From: an uncultured Microbacterium sp.
GTDB taxonomy: Bacteria > Actinomycetota > Actinomycetes > Actinomycetales > Microbacteriaceae
Length of the DNA stretch: 64,000 bases
Reading direction: 5' to 3'
Assembly (NCBI RefSeq): GCF_937927635.1
Contig: NZ_CALBRW010000017.1
Span: 248,001 to 312,000 of the forward strand
A program made the translations under genes and the position numbers. Below the pieces are notes generated by a model. It was not told the origin of the DNA, searched no databases, and worked only from the letters and a program-made list of their open reading frames with translations. Below are positions 24,137 to 33,112 of this stretch, piece after piece. How positions within the stretch are numbered: position 1 is the stretch's first letter; every line of letters starts with the position of its first letter.

Positions 24137-25294
24137 TCAGGATGCCGCAGGGGCCAGGCCCCGTGCGGCCATCCAGTCCGTGATCGCCGCCGTCCAGCCG
24201 TTCTGGTCGTAGTTCCACAGCTTCGTGTGGCGAGCTACGGCGAACGGCGGCATCGTGACCAGATCCGGTCGTGCCGCCGCCAGCGCATGCGAGGCATCCG
24301 CCGGCACGAATCCGTCGTCCTCGCTGTGCAGGATCAGGATCGGCGCGTCCAGTTCGGCCGCACGCGCGACCATGTCGAGACGATCGAAGCGGATGGCCTC
24401 CTCGGCGCCGCTGAGCCGCGCGGTGAACGTGTTCTCGAGAGCGCTCATGGCGAGTGCCGGCAGCGGCTCGCGCAGGCCCTCCTCGCGCGCCTGGAAGCGC
24501 AGCACGGTGCGCCAGTCGACCACCGGCGAATCCAGCACCAGTCCGGCGATGCGGTCGCGGTTGCCGGAGGTCACGGCGGTCTGCAGCACGAGTGCGCCGC
24601 CCATCGACCAGCCCATCAGCACCACACGACGGGCGCCATGCCGCAGGGCGTACGAGATCGCGGCATCCACATCGCGCCACTCCGAGGCGCCCAGCGCGTA
24701 GCTGCCGCCGCGCGAGCGCGGAGCCTCGCCGTCGTTGCGGTACGAGACGACCAGCGTGGGCAGTCCCAGCCCGTGGAACACCGGCACCGCGCGCAGGCAC
24801 TCCGAGCGGGTGGTGCCGCGGCCGTGCACCTGGATCGCCCAGGTGTCCGACGATCCCGGGAAGAACCACGCCGGGCACGGTCCCGCGGGCGAGCCGATCA
24901 GCACGCTCTCCCAGGGCAGGTGGAGCTCGCCGGGCGTGACGTAGTACCAGCCGCTGAAGGCGGCGTCCCTGTCCACCTGCGTTCCGGGCTCGATCTGCGT
25001 GAGCAGCTTGCGGCGCACCTTCCCGGCATCCGCTCCCAGCACCGCCCCCAGCTTGACGTACCCGTAGCTGCCGGTGGTGAACAGTCCGTAGCGGCCGGGG
25101 AGCTCGGTGTCCAGCGTGCGGTCGAGCTCGATGGTCTGCGCGCCGGTGTCCACCGACAGGATGTGCGTGTCGTTGCGGCGCACGGACGGCGTGACCACGC
25201 GGTGCGCAGTCGCGAACACGGCCGCGGCGGCTGCAGCACCGACCGCCAGAACGGCGGGGACGGCGATGGCTACGGCGTGCCTGAGTCTCTTCAT
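24137..25294 (-). CDS. Membrane-anchored alpha/beta hydrolase
   Basis: A 385-aa protein. A hydrophobic segment at residues 8-30 looks like an uncleaved anchor or signal. An N-terminal domain of about 120 residues of unknown role is followed by an alpha/beta hydrolase fold with nucleophile elbow GWSMGG (S230), a candidate aspartate in HSEDDGFVP near 326, and a histidine in ARHTKLWNYD near 356. The substrate is unknown; the layout resembles dienelactone-hydrolase-like or peptidase S9-like esterases. TAGAGT (25309-25304) lies 9 nt upstream of the ATG. Confidence 0.78.
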   Translation of the reverse strand: MKRLRHAVAIAVPAVLAVGAAAAAAVFATAHRVVTPSVRRNDTHILSVDTGAQTIELDRTLDTELPGRYGLFTTGSYGYVKLGAVLGADAGKVRRKLLTQIEPGTQVDRDAAFSGWYYVTPGELHLPWESVLIGSPAGPCPAWFFPGSSDTWAIQVHGRGTTRSECLRAVPVFHGLGLPTLVVSYRNDGEAPRSRGGSYALGASEWRDVDAAISYALRHGARRVVLMGWSMGGALVLQTAVTSGNRDRIAGLVLDSPVVDWRTVLRFQAREEGLREPLPALAMSALENTFTARLSGAEEAIRFDRLDMVARAAELDAPILILHSEDDGFVPADASHALAAARPDLVTMPPFAVARHTKLWNYDQNGWTAAITDWMAARGLAPAAS

Positions 25295-25303
25295 CGCCTT
25301 CTG

Positions 25304-25313
25304 ACTCTAGCCT
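25304..25313. promoter_or_regulatory. Overlapping divergent -10 boxes
   Basis: ACTCTAGCCT carries TAGCCT on the plus strand (25308-25313, 6 nt before the GTG at 25320) and TAGAGT on the minus strand (25309-25304, 9 nt before the ATG at 25294). The two boxes share two base pairs, so simultaneous initiation seems impossible. Confidence 0.5.
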
Positions 25314-25319
25314 GTCCAC

Positions 25320-25901
25320 GTGACAGCGAACCCGGATGCCGCAGCGCTCTTCGACGTCGCAGCGACGCAGCTGCGCGAGACGACGTTCCGCTCGGACATC
25401 GTGGTGCGCGAGATCCCCTCCCCGGCCGGCCTCGCCCCCTTCTCGCTGGCGCTGGCCGCCGATGTGCGCCCCGACGACCACGGCGACTCCGTCTACGGCA
25501 CCGGCCGCTTCGTGCTGCTGCACGATCCGGAGGAACCGGCTGCCTGGGGAGGCCCGTGGCGCATCGTGGCGTTCGCACAGGCTCCGCTGGAGACCGAGAT
25601 CGGCACCGACCCGCTGCTGGCGGAGGTCGCGTGGTCCTGGCTCGTCGACGCCCTGGACTCCCGCGATGCGCAGTATCATTCCGAATCGGGCACCTCCACC
25701 AAGATGCTCTCGAAGGGCTTCGGCGGGCTCGCCGAGGAGGGTGACGGCGCGCAGATCGAACTGCGCGCGTCATGGACTCCCGAGGCGCCGCTGCGTCCGC
25801 ATGTGGAAGCATGGGCAGAGCTGGTGGGAATGCTGGCCGGGCTCCCGCCGGGGTCCGAGGATGTCGCCGTGTTCGGCGCGAGAAAGGGCGGACGTGTCTG
25901 A
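25320..25901 (+). CDS. DUF3000 domain protein
   Basis: A 193-aa protein of the actinobacterial DUF3000 family, function unknown. Conserved stretches include REIPSPAGLAPFSLAL near 37 and the segment TSTKMLSKGFGGL near 126. It is soluble by appearance. The GTG start is leaderless in type. The stop overlaps the start of the RNase D gene by 8 nt, so the two are translationally coupled. The same pair precedes dxs in Mycobacterium tuberculosis (Rv2680-Rv2681). Confidence 0.85.
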   Translation: MTANPDAAALFDVAATQLRETTFRSDIVVREIPSPAGLAPFSLALAADVRPDDHGDSVYGTGRFVLLHDPEEPAAWGGPWRIVAFAQAPLETEIGTDPLLAEVAWSWLVDALDSRDAQYHSESGTSTKMLSKGFGGLAEEGDGAQIELRASWTPEAPLRPHVEAWAELVGMLAGLPPGSEDVAVFGARKGGRV

Positions 25902-27090
25902 CTACTCCGTGATAGATGACCGCACGGAGTTCGAGAAGGCATGCACGCTGCTCGCCGCAGGCGAGGGTCCTGTCGCGGTCGATGTCGAGCGCGCATCCGG
26001 CTTCCGCTATTCGCAGCGGGCCTACCTCGTGCAGATGTTCCGCCGCGGCGCAGGGGTGTTCCTGTTCGATCCGCCCGCGATCGGCGACTTCAGCGCCCTT
26101 CAGGCGGCGATCGGCGATCTGGAGTGGGTGTTCCACGCCGCCAGCCAGGACCTGCCGTCACTGCACGAGCTGGGCCTGTACCCGGCGAGCATCTTCGACA
26201 CCGAGCTCGGTTCCCGGCTGCTGGGCAGCGAGGGCTTCGGCCTGGCAGCGGTGGTCGAGCACGCGCTGGGCATCGTCCTGAAGAAGGAGCACTCCGCGGC
26301 GGACTGGTCGACCCGCCCGCTGCCCCAGTCCTGGCTCGAGTACGCGGCGCTGGATGTGCTGTACCTGATCGACGTCAAGGAGATACTGGCGGCCCAGCTG
26401 GCGGAGGCGGGCAAGACCGAGATCGCGGCGCAGGAGTTCCACGCCACGCTCGTGAAGCCGCCGAAGGCTCCCCGGGTGGATCCGTGGCGACGGCTCAGCG
26501 GCCTGCACAAGGCCCGCGGCGCCCGGCAGTTGGCGGTCGCCCGCGAGCTGTGGACGGCGCGTGAGCAGTACGCGGAGCAGATCGACGTGTCCCCCGGGCG
26601 GCTCGTCCCCGACCGCTCCCTGCTGGCTGCCGTGCTCGCCGCGCCGACCAGCAAGTCCGCGCTGAGCGCCATGAAGGACTTCAACGGCCGCGCGAGCCAC
26701 ACGCAGCTGGACCGCTGGTGGGATGCCATCCAGCGAGGCCGCACCACTGACGATCTGCCGCAGCTGCGGCTGCGCAGCGACGCGCCGCCGCCGCCGCGCA
26801 GCTGGTCCGACCGCAACCCCGAGGCGGACCTGCGGTACAAGGCCGCGCGCCCGGTCGTCGAGGCCATCGCCGAGGAGCTGCACATGCCCACGGAGAATCT
26901 GCTCACCCCCGATCACCTGCGTCGTCTGGCCTGGGAGCCACCGGCGGACCTCACCGCGGAATCCATCGGCGACGCCCTGACGGCGCTCGGCGCCCGCCCC
27001 TGGCAGATTGCGCATACTGCACAGAAGATCGCGGATGCCTTTGTAGAAGGCCCGCAAATCGAATCGGACGCCGTCGAAGTCGCTTCGTAG
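25894..27090 (+). CDS. rnd: Ribonuclease D-type 3'-5' exonuclease with HRDC domain
   Basis: A 398-aa DEDDy exonuclease. The metal ligands are D30 and E32 (VAVDVER), D86 (ASQDLPSLHELG) and the YxxxD pair Y150/D154 (YAALDVLYLID). An HRDC helical domain follows at about 210-290, then a C-terminal helical extension. It probably trims tRNA and other stable RNA 3' ends. The start is a GTG at 25894 inside the end of the DUF3000 gene; a longer frame is a shadow of that gene. DUF3000-RNase D is a conserved pair in actinobacteria. Confidence 0.9.
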   Translation: MSDYSVIDDRTEFEKACTLLAAGEGPVAVDVERASGFRYSQRAYLVQMFRRGAGVFLFDPPAIGDFSALQAAIGDLEWVFHAASQDLPSLHELGLYPASIFDTELGSRLLGSEGFGLAAVVEHALGIVLKKEHSAADWSTRPLPQSWLEYAALDVLYLIDVKEILAAQLAEAGKTEIAAQEFHATLVKPPKAPRVDPWRRLSGLHKARGARQLAVARELWTAREQYAEQIDVSPGRLVPDRSLLAAVLAAPTSKSALSAMKDFNGRASHTQLDRWWDAIQRGRTTDDLPQLRLRSDAPPPPRSWSDRNPEADLRYKAARPVVEAIAEELHMPTENLLTPDHLRRLAWEPPADLTAESIGDALTALGARPWQIAHTAQKIADAFVEGPQIESDAVEVAS

Positions 27091-27163
27091 GTTCGATCCA
27101 ACCGATTCCTGAGGCTTCTGATGCGCTTCTAGGCTGGGATCATCCCAACCAATGGAGGCAGGA

Positions 27164-28369
27164 GTGGCCGAGATCTCGGACGTCTTCTTCGTCGATGGAG
27201 TGCGCACGCCTTTCGGGCGCGCCGGCGAAAAAGGAATGTATTGGAACACCCGCGCAGATGACCTCGCCGTCAAGGCGACCATCGGCCTGATGGAGCGCAA
27301 CGCCTCCGTCCCGGGCGAGCGCATCGACGACGTGGCCATCGCCGCGACCTCGCAGACCGGCGACCAGGGCCTGACCCTCGGGCGCTCCGTGGCGCTGCTG
27401 GCGGGTCTGCCGCAGACCGTCCCGGGCCTGGCGATCGACCGCATGTGCGCAGGCGCGATGACGTCCGTCACCACGATGGGCGCCTCGATCGGCGTCGGCA
27501 TGTACGACCTGGCGATCGCCGGCGGCGTGGAGCACATGGGCCACCACCCGATCGGGAGCAACGCCGATCCGAACCCGCGCTTCGTGGCTGAGCGGATGGT
27601 CGACCCGGCGGCGCTGAACATGGGCGTGACGGCGGAGCGCATCCACGACCGCTTCCCGCAACTGACCAAGGAGCGCGCAGACCGCTACGGCATGCTCAGC
27701 CAGCACAAGGTGCAGGCCGCGTACGAGGCAGGCAAGTTCCAGCCCGACCTGGTGCCCGTCGCCATCAAGGGCGCCGACGGCGCCTGGGGCCTCGCCACCG
27801 AGGACGAGGGCCGCCGCCCGCAGACCACCATGGAGGACCTGGCGAATCTGAAGACGCCGTTCCGCCCGCACGGCCGCGTCACGGCCGGCACCTCCTCCCC
27901 CCTCACCGACGGCGCGACCATGTCGCTGCTGGCCGGCGGCGGCGCCGTGAAGGAGCTGGGTCTGACGCCCAAGATGCGGATGGTCTCGTTCGCGTTCGCC
28001 GGCGTGCAGCCCGAGATCATGGGCATCGGCCCGATCCCCTCCACCGAGAAGGCGCTGAAGAAGGCCGGTCTCACGATCGATGACATCGGGCTGTTCGAGC
28101 TCAACGAGGCGTTCGCCATCCAGGTGATCTCCCTGCTGGACCACTTCGGCATCGCCGATGACGATCCGCGCGTGAACCAGTGGGGCGGCGCCATCGCCGT
28201 GGGTCACCCGCTCGCCGCGACCGGCGTGCGCCTGATGATCCAGCTGGCTGCGCAGTTCGCCGAGCGCCCCGACGTGCGGTACGGCCTCACGGCCATGTGC
28301 GTAGGCCTGGGCCAGGGCGGCTCGGTCATCTGGGAGAACCCGTTCTACGACGGCAAGAAGCGGAAGTGA
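27164..28369 (+). CDS. fadA: Thiolase (acetyl-CoA acyltransferase)
   Basis: A 401-aa thiolase. The acyl-accepting cysteine is C95 in IDRMCAGAMTS; the other catalytic residues are H348 (GHPLAATG) and C379 (CVGLGQGG). It cleaves 3-ketoacyl-CoA in fatty acid beta-oxidation together with the following FadB. The start is taken as the GTG at 27164, with GGAGG/AGGA directly upstream; an ATG at 27152 that overlaps this ribosome-binding site would add four residues. TAGGCT at 27130-27135 is a likely -10. Confidence 0.92.
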   Translation: MAEISDVFFVDGVRTPFGRAGEKGMYWNTRADDLAVKATIGLMERNASVPGERIDDVAIAATSQTGDQGLTLGRSVALLAGLPQTVPGLAIDRMCAGAMTSVTTMGASIGVGMYDLAIAGGVEHMGHHPIGSNADPNPRFVAERMVDPAALNMGVTAERIHDRFPQLTKERADRYGMLSQHKVQAAYEAGKFQPDLVPVAIKGADGAWGLATEDEGRRPQTTMEDLANLKTPFRPHGRVTAGTSSPLTDGATMSLLAGGGAVKELGLTPKMRMVSFAFAGVQPEIMGIGPIPSTEKALKKAGLTIDDIGLFELNEAFAIQVISLLDHFGIADDDPRVNQWGGAIAVGHPLAATGVRLMIQLAAQFAERPDVRYGLTAMCVGLGQGGSVIWENPFYDGKKRK

Positions 28370-28377
28370 GCGCGGGA

Positions 28378-30522
28378 ATGACCAACTACGACGACATCGA
28401 CTTCTCGCCGATCATGGCCCTCACCGAGGGCGAGGTGATCACGCACTCCCCCGTGCGCGACATCCGCCTGGCATCCGGCAAGGTGCTCGCGCTGATCACG
28501 CTCGACAACGGTCGTGACCACACCCGCCCCAACACGCTGGGCCCGGCCACGCTCACCGAGCTCGGCGAGACCCTGACCACGCTGAAGGCCCGCGCGGCCG
28601 CCGGCGAGATCCAGGCCGTGGGCATCACCGGCAAGCAGTACATCCTGGCCGCCGGCGCCGACCTGTCCGACATCAGCAGGGTGGGGTCCAAGGACAACGC
28701 TCGCCTGATCGCGCAGCTGGGCCACAAGGTCATCGGCTCGCTGTCCGACCTGGGCGTGCCCTCATTCGCGTTCGTGAACGGCCTGGCGCTCGGCGGCGGC
28801 GTGGAGATCGCGCTGAACTCCACCTACCGCACCATCGACGCGTCGGCGGCGGCCATCGCCCTGCCCGAGGTGTTCCTGGGGATCATCCCCGGCTGGGGCG
28901 GCGCCTACCTGCTGCCGAACCTGATCGGGATCGAGAACGCCCTCGAGGTGATCATCTCGAACCCGCTCAAGCAGAACCGCATGCTCAAGCCGCAGCAGGC
29001 GTACGACTACGGCATGTTCGACGAGATCTTCCCGCCGGCGAACTTCCTGGAGAACTCGCTGGCCTGGGCCGATGAGGTGCTCGGCGGGCGCAAGGTCGAG
29101 CGCAAGAACGCCCCGGGCAAGATCGAGCGCACCGTCAAGTGGCCGGTGGCGATCAAGATGGCCCGCGGCATGCTCGAGTCGAAGATCGGCACCGTGCCGC
29201 GCTCGCCGTACGTCGCCCTCGAGCTGCTCGAGAAGGCGCGCAGCGGCACGAAGGAGGAGGGCTTCGCCCGCGAGGACGAGGCGCTGTCCGAGCTCGTGAC
29301 CGGCGACCTGTTCGCCGCGTCGATGTACGCGTTCGACCTGGTGCAGAAGCGCGCCAAGCGCCCCGTCGGCGCGCCCGACAAGCAGTTGGCGAAGAAGGTC
29401 ACCAAGGTCGGTGTCATCGGCGCGGGCCTGATGGCCAGCCAGTTCGCGCTGCTGTTCGTGCGCAAGCTGCAGGTGCCGGTGCTCATCACCGACCTGGACC
29501 AGGCGCGCGTGGACAAGGGTGTGGCATACATCCACGACGAGATCGGCAAGCTCGAGGCCAAGGGCCGGCTGGACGCCGACTCCGCCAACAAGCTGCGCTC
29601 GCTGGTCACCGGCACGACCGACAAGTCCCTGTACGCCGACTGCGACTTCGTGATCGAGGCCGTGTTCGAGGAACTGGGCGTGAAGCAGGCCGTGTTCGGC
29701 GAGATCGAGCAGATCGTCGCCGAGGACGCCATCCTCGCCACCAACACCTCGTCGCTGTCGGTCGCCGAGATCGGCTCCAAGCTCGCCCACCCCGAGCGCC
29801 TTGTCGGCTTCCACTTCTTCAACCCGGTCGCGGTCATGCCGCTGGTCGAGATCGTGAAGACGGATGCCACCACGGATGCCGCTCTCTCGACCGCGTTCGT
29901 GGTCGCGAAGGGCCTCGGCAAGAGCGCCGTGCTCACCGCCGACGCACCCGGATTCGTCGTGAACCGCCTGCTGGCGAAGGTCATGGGCGAGGCCGCACGC
30001 GCCGTGTACGAGGGCACCCCGGTCGCCGACGTCGAGAAGGCGTTCGGTCCCCTGGGCCTGCCGATGGGTCCGTTCCAGCTGATCGATCTGGTCGGCTGGA
30101 AGGTGGCCGCGCACGTGCAGGACACCATGGTGCGTGCCTTCCCGGAGCGCTTCTACGCCAACGAGAACTTCCACACCCTGGCGGCACTGGACGCCGTGGT
30201 GGAGAAGGACAAGGGCGGCCGCGTGACCGGCTGGACCAAGGCCGCTGAGAAGGCGCTGAAGGGCCAGACGGGCTCCTCTCCGGCATCCGCCGATGAGATC
30301 CTGCGCCGCGTGCAGGACGGGCTGGCCCAGGAGATCCGCATCATGCTCGACGAGGGCGTGGTTCCGGAGGTCGAGGACATCGACCTGTGCCTGATCCTCG
30401 GCGCGGGCTGGCCGTTCATCGACGGCGGCGCCTCGCCGTACCTCGACCGCGAGGGCGCCTCGGAACGGGTCTTCCAGGGCACGTTCCACAGCCCGGTGAT
30501 CCGCGGCATCGCGAACAGCTGA
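28378..30522 (+). CDS. fadB: 3-hydroxyacyl-CoA dehydrogenase/enoyl-CoA hydratase fusion
   Basis: A 714-aa bifunctional beta-oxidation enzyme. Residues about 20-290 are a crotonase domain with the oxyanion segment AAGADL and the acidic PEVFLGIIPGWGG. From about 340 comes the NAD-binding domain (VIGAGLMASQFALLFV), with FHFFNPVAVMPLVEIV, followed by the C-terminal dehydrogenase domains. It hydrates enoyl-CoA and oxidises 3-hydroxyacyl-CoA; the neighbouring thiolase completes the cycle. A GTG at 28366 overlapping the thiolase stop as GTGA is an alternative start. Strong hairpin downstream. Confidence 0.94.
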   Translation: MTNYDDIDFSPIMALTEGEVITHSPVRDIRLASGKVLALITLDNGRDHTRPNTLGPATLTELGETLTTLKARAAAGEIQAVGITGKQYILAAGADLSDISRVGSKDNARLIAQLGHKVIGSLSDLGVPSFAFVNGLALGGGVEIALNSTYRTIDASAAAIALPEVFLGIIPGWGGAYLLPNLIGIENALEVIISNPLKQNRMLKPQQAYDYGMFDEIFPPANFLENSLAWADEVLGGRKVERKNAPGKIERTVKWPVAIKMARGMLESKIGTVPRSPYVALELLEKARSGTKEEGFAREDEALSELVTGDLFAASMYAFDLVQKRAKRPVGAPDKQLAKKVTKVGVIGAGLMASQFALLFVRKLQVPVLITDLDQARVDKGVAYIHDEIGKLEAKGRLDADSANKLRSLVTGTTDKSLYADCDFVIEAVFEELGVKQAVFGEIEQIVAEDAILATNTSSLSVAEIGSKLAHPERLVGFHFFNPVAVMPLVEIVKTDATTDAALSTAFVVAKGLGKSAVLTADAPGFVVNRLLAKVMGEAARAVYEGTPVADVEKAFGPLGLPMGPFQLIDLVGWKVAAHVQDTMVRAFPERFYANENFHTLAALDAVVEKDKGGRVTGWTKAAEKALKGQTGSSPASADEILRRVQDGLAQEIRIMLDEGVVPEVEDIDLCLILGAGWPFIDGGASPYLDREGASERVFQGTFHSPVIRGIANS

Positions 30523-30534
30523 TCATCTGACGCA

Positions 30535-30574
30535 CGAGAGCGGGGCCGCACCGGAGGGTGCGGCCCCGCTCTCG
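30535..30574. terminator. Strong bidirectional terminator hairpin
   Basis: A perfect 18-bp stem (30535-30552 with 30557-30574) and 4-nt loop GGAG, between convergent fadB and the GMC oxidoreductase gene. Confidence 0.8.
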
Positions 30575-30584
30575 TCGTGCCCGA

Positions 30585-32207
30585 TCACTGCTCGGGTCGG
30601 GTGTCCTGCTCCCCCTTGCGCGGCCAGTTCGCGAACGCGCGCTCGGCGATGGCCGTGATGGTCAGCGAGGGATTCACGCCCGGGTTCGCCGGCACGGCCG
30701 AACCGTCCACGACGTGCAGCCCGGGATGCCCCCACACGCGGTTGTACGAGTCGACCACGCCGCTCTCGGCGGTCTGGCTGATCACCGCGCCGCCCAGGAA
30801 ATGCGCGGTCATCGGGATGCCGAACACCTCCGGCCACGATCCGCGCGGCTCCGAGCGCACACCGGTCTCCTGCTGCATCCGCACGGCGATGGCGCTCGCC
30901 GCGCGGTGCGCCTGAGGCAGGTACGACGGATTGGGCTCGCCGTGGCCCTGCGCGCTGGTGAGCACGTCGCGGCCCAACCTGCGGCGAAGCGACAGCGTGA
31001 GCGAGTTGTCGGCGGTCTGCATGACCAGGGCGATGATGCCGCGCTCACTCCAACGGTGCAGGTTCGCGAGCTTGAACTCGCGGATCGGATGCCGCAGCAC
31101 CCGCCCCACGAGTGCGCCCAGCCGTCCCAGCAGCGAGCGGTCCCCGCGCACCATGACGGTGGCCAGCGCACCCATCAGGTTGGAGCCAGGGCCGTAGCGC
31201 ACGTTCTCGACGTGCGTGCGGTCGTCGACGTGGAAGGACGTGGTGATCGCCACGCCGTGCGCGTACTCGGAGGCATCCGGAACCCGCGTCGCGACCGAGC
31301 CGTCCAGCGCCTCGGAGTTCGTGCGGGTCAGGCGGCCCACGGCATCCGAGATGCGCGGCAGCGCTCCCGACGCCTTCATCCTGTGCAGCAGCTGCTGCGT
31401 GCCCCAGGTGCCGGCGGCCAGCACCACCTGCTCGGCGCGGATCGTGCGCCGCCTGCGCCGGATCCACGCGCCGGAGCGCTGCGTGGTGATCAGGAAGCCG
31501 CCGCGCGGGTCCTCGCGCACCTCGACGACGGTCGAGAGCGCGTCGATGCGCACGCCGCGCTTCTCGGCGAGGGCGAGGTAGTTCTTCATGAGGGTGTTCT
31601 TCGCGCCCACGCGACAGCCCACCATGCAGTTGCCGCACAGCGTGCATCCGGTGCGTGCGGGACCCTCGCCGTCGAAGAACGGATCGGGCACGGTCACCCC
31701 CGGCATGCCGAGGAACACGCCGACCGGTGCGTGCCGGAACGTGCCGCCCACGCCCAGGTCCTCGGCGGCGCCGGCCATGATCCGCTCCACAGGGCCGGTG
31801 TGCGGGTAGTGCTCCACGACGCCCAGCATCCGCTTCGCGGTCGCGTAGTGCGGCGCGAGCTCCGCCTGCCACGGAGTTCCCTGCGGCCACTGCGCGTCCG
31901 CGAAGAACGTCGCGGGCGGCTCATAGAGGGTGTTGGCGTAGTTCAGCGACCCACCGCCGACGCCCGCGCCGGCGAGGATCATCACGTGCGGCAGGCGGTG
32001 GATGCGCTGCACGCCGAAGCAGCCCAGCGCCGGCGCCCACAGGTAGCGCTTGACGTCCCACGAGGTCTTCGCGAAGTCGTCGTCCTCGAAACGCCGTCCC
32101 GCCTCGAGCACGCGCACCCGGTAGCCCTTCTCGGCCAGTCTCAGGGCGGCGACGGAACCGCCGAACCCCGATCCCGCGATCACGACGTCCTCGTCGTACC
32201 CGTTCAT
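30585..32207 (-). CDS. GMC-family FAD oxidoreductase with a cysteine cluster
   Basis: A 540-aa flavoprotein of the glucose-methanol-choline/cholesterol oxidase superfamily. FAD-binding GSGFGG is at residues 12-17, and the C-terminal signature region includes NPSLTITAIAERAF. It has a ferredoxin-like cysteine set (C187, C190, C193, C197), found in the mycobacterial ChoD branch rather than in classical glucose oxidases. The substrate is unknown; a sterol-like or lipid alcohol is a guess. The ATG at 32207 was preferred because GGAGGG lies 9 nt upstream; an ATG at 32216 overlaps the kinase stop as ATGA. Confidence 0.85.
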   Translation of the reverse strand: MNGYDEDVVIAGSGFGGSVAALRLAEKGYRVRVLEAGRRFEDDDFAKTSWDVKRYLWAPALGCFGVQRIHRLPHVMILAGAGVGGGSLNYANTLYEPPATFFADAQWPQGTPWQAELAPHYATAKRMLGVVEHYPHTGPVERIMAGAAEDLGVGGTFRHAPVGVFLGMPGVTVPDPFFDGEGPARTGCTLCGNCMVGCRVGAKNTLMKNYLALAEKRGVRIDALSTVVEVREDPRGGFLITTQRSGAWIRRRRRTIRAEQVVLAAGTWGTQQLLHRMKASGALPRISDAVGRLTRTNSEALDGSVATRVPDASEYAHGVAITTSFHVDDRTHVENVRYGPGSNLMGALATVMVRGDRSLLGRLGALVGRVLRHPIREFKLANLHRWSERGIIALVMQTADNSLTLSLRRRLGRDVLTSAQGHGEPNPSYLPQAHRAASAIAVRMQQETGVRSEPRGSWPEVFGIPMTAHFLGGAVISQTAESGVVDSYNRVWGHPGLHVVDGSAVPANPGVNPSLTITAIAERAFANWPRKGEQDTRPEQ

Positions 32208-32212
32208 GCTTC

Positions 32213-33112
32213 TCATCCCTCCGGGATCATCATGGTGACGGCACCCGGACGGATGCCGATCGTGCACTCCCCTGCGCCGACGCGCTCGCCGTCGGCGTAG
32301 ACGACGAGATCCGGTGCGCTGACGCACAGTCTCGTGGCGCGACGGTGGGCGACTTCACGGCGGCCGAGGTGCGTTCCCCGGAGCAGCAGCGGGAAGACCC
32401 GCAGCAGCTTGAGTCGGCCCAGCGGCGCGACGTGCACGACATCCAGGACGCCATCGTCGGGCCGCGCGCCCTTGCAGATGGGCATTCCGCCACCGTAACT
32501 GGAGGTGTTGCCGACGGCCAGCAGCGTTCCCGGCATCCGCTCTGCCCTGCCGCCGTCGACGGCGATCCGGAAGTCGGTGGGCTTCAGGCGCAGCAGCTCG
32601 ATCACGATGGCGAGGTAGTAGCGCAGCGGCCCGCTGGGGTGGCGCAAGGCGTTGGTGCGCTCGCTGACCTTGGCGTCGAAGCCCAGCGCGGCGATGGTGA
32701 GGAACACCCCATCGCGTCCCTGCGACGAGATGGTACCGAGGTCGATGCGCCTCGCGTGCCCGCTCACCGCTGCGGATGCCGCCCTGCCTGGGTCGTCTGC
32801 GGGGATGCCGAGTTCCCGTGCCAGGTCGTTGCCTGTTCCGGCGGGGACCAGCGTCACGGGGATGCCCGCATCGGCCAGCACGTCCACGATGCCGGTGAGG
32901 GTTCCGTCCCCGCCCACCACCACGACGCCGTCGGGTCCGTCACTGACGGCCCGGTGCGCGAGGGCCCGGGTCTGCGCGGTCGTCTCACCGGCGAGCACCG
33001 TGAGCTGCGCACCGGTCTCGCGCAGCGCGCGCTCCGCCAGATGGCCGGCGGCGGCCGCCCGACCCTTGCCTGCGGACGGGTTGACCAGCAGTGCCAGGCG
33101 GAGCTCAGCCAT
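32213..33112 (-). CDS. Diacylglycerol/lipid kinase
   Basis: A 299-aa member of the DAGK catalytic family (YegS/DgkB-like), which phosphorylates diacylglycerol or related lipids. Key motifs are NPSAGKG at 11-17, GGDGT at 67-71 and GTGND at 92-96; SSYGGGMPICKGARPDDG near 200 is also typical. It overlaps the upstream flavoprotein gene by 8 nt and is followed closely by the GMC gene, so the three are one operon. The closest named arrangement I know is Rv2251-Rv2252 of M. tuberculosis. Confidence 0.9.
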   Translation of the reverse strand: MAELRLALLVNPSAGKGRAAAAGHLAERALRETGAQLTVLAGETTAQTRALAHRAVSDGPDGVVVVGGDGTLTGIVDVLADAGIPVTLVPAGTGNDLARELGIPADDPGRAASAAVSGHARRIDLGTISSQGRDGVFLTIAALGFDAKVSERTNALRHPSGPLRYYLAIVIELLRLKPTDFRIAVDGGRAERMPGTLLAVGNTSSYGGGMPICKGARPDDGVLDVVHVAPLGRLKLLRVFPLLLRGTHLGRREVAHRRATRLCVSAPDLVVYADGERVGAGECTIGIRPGAVTMMIPEG

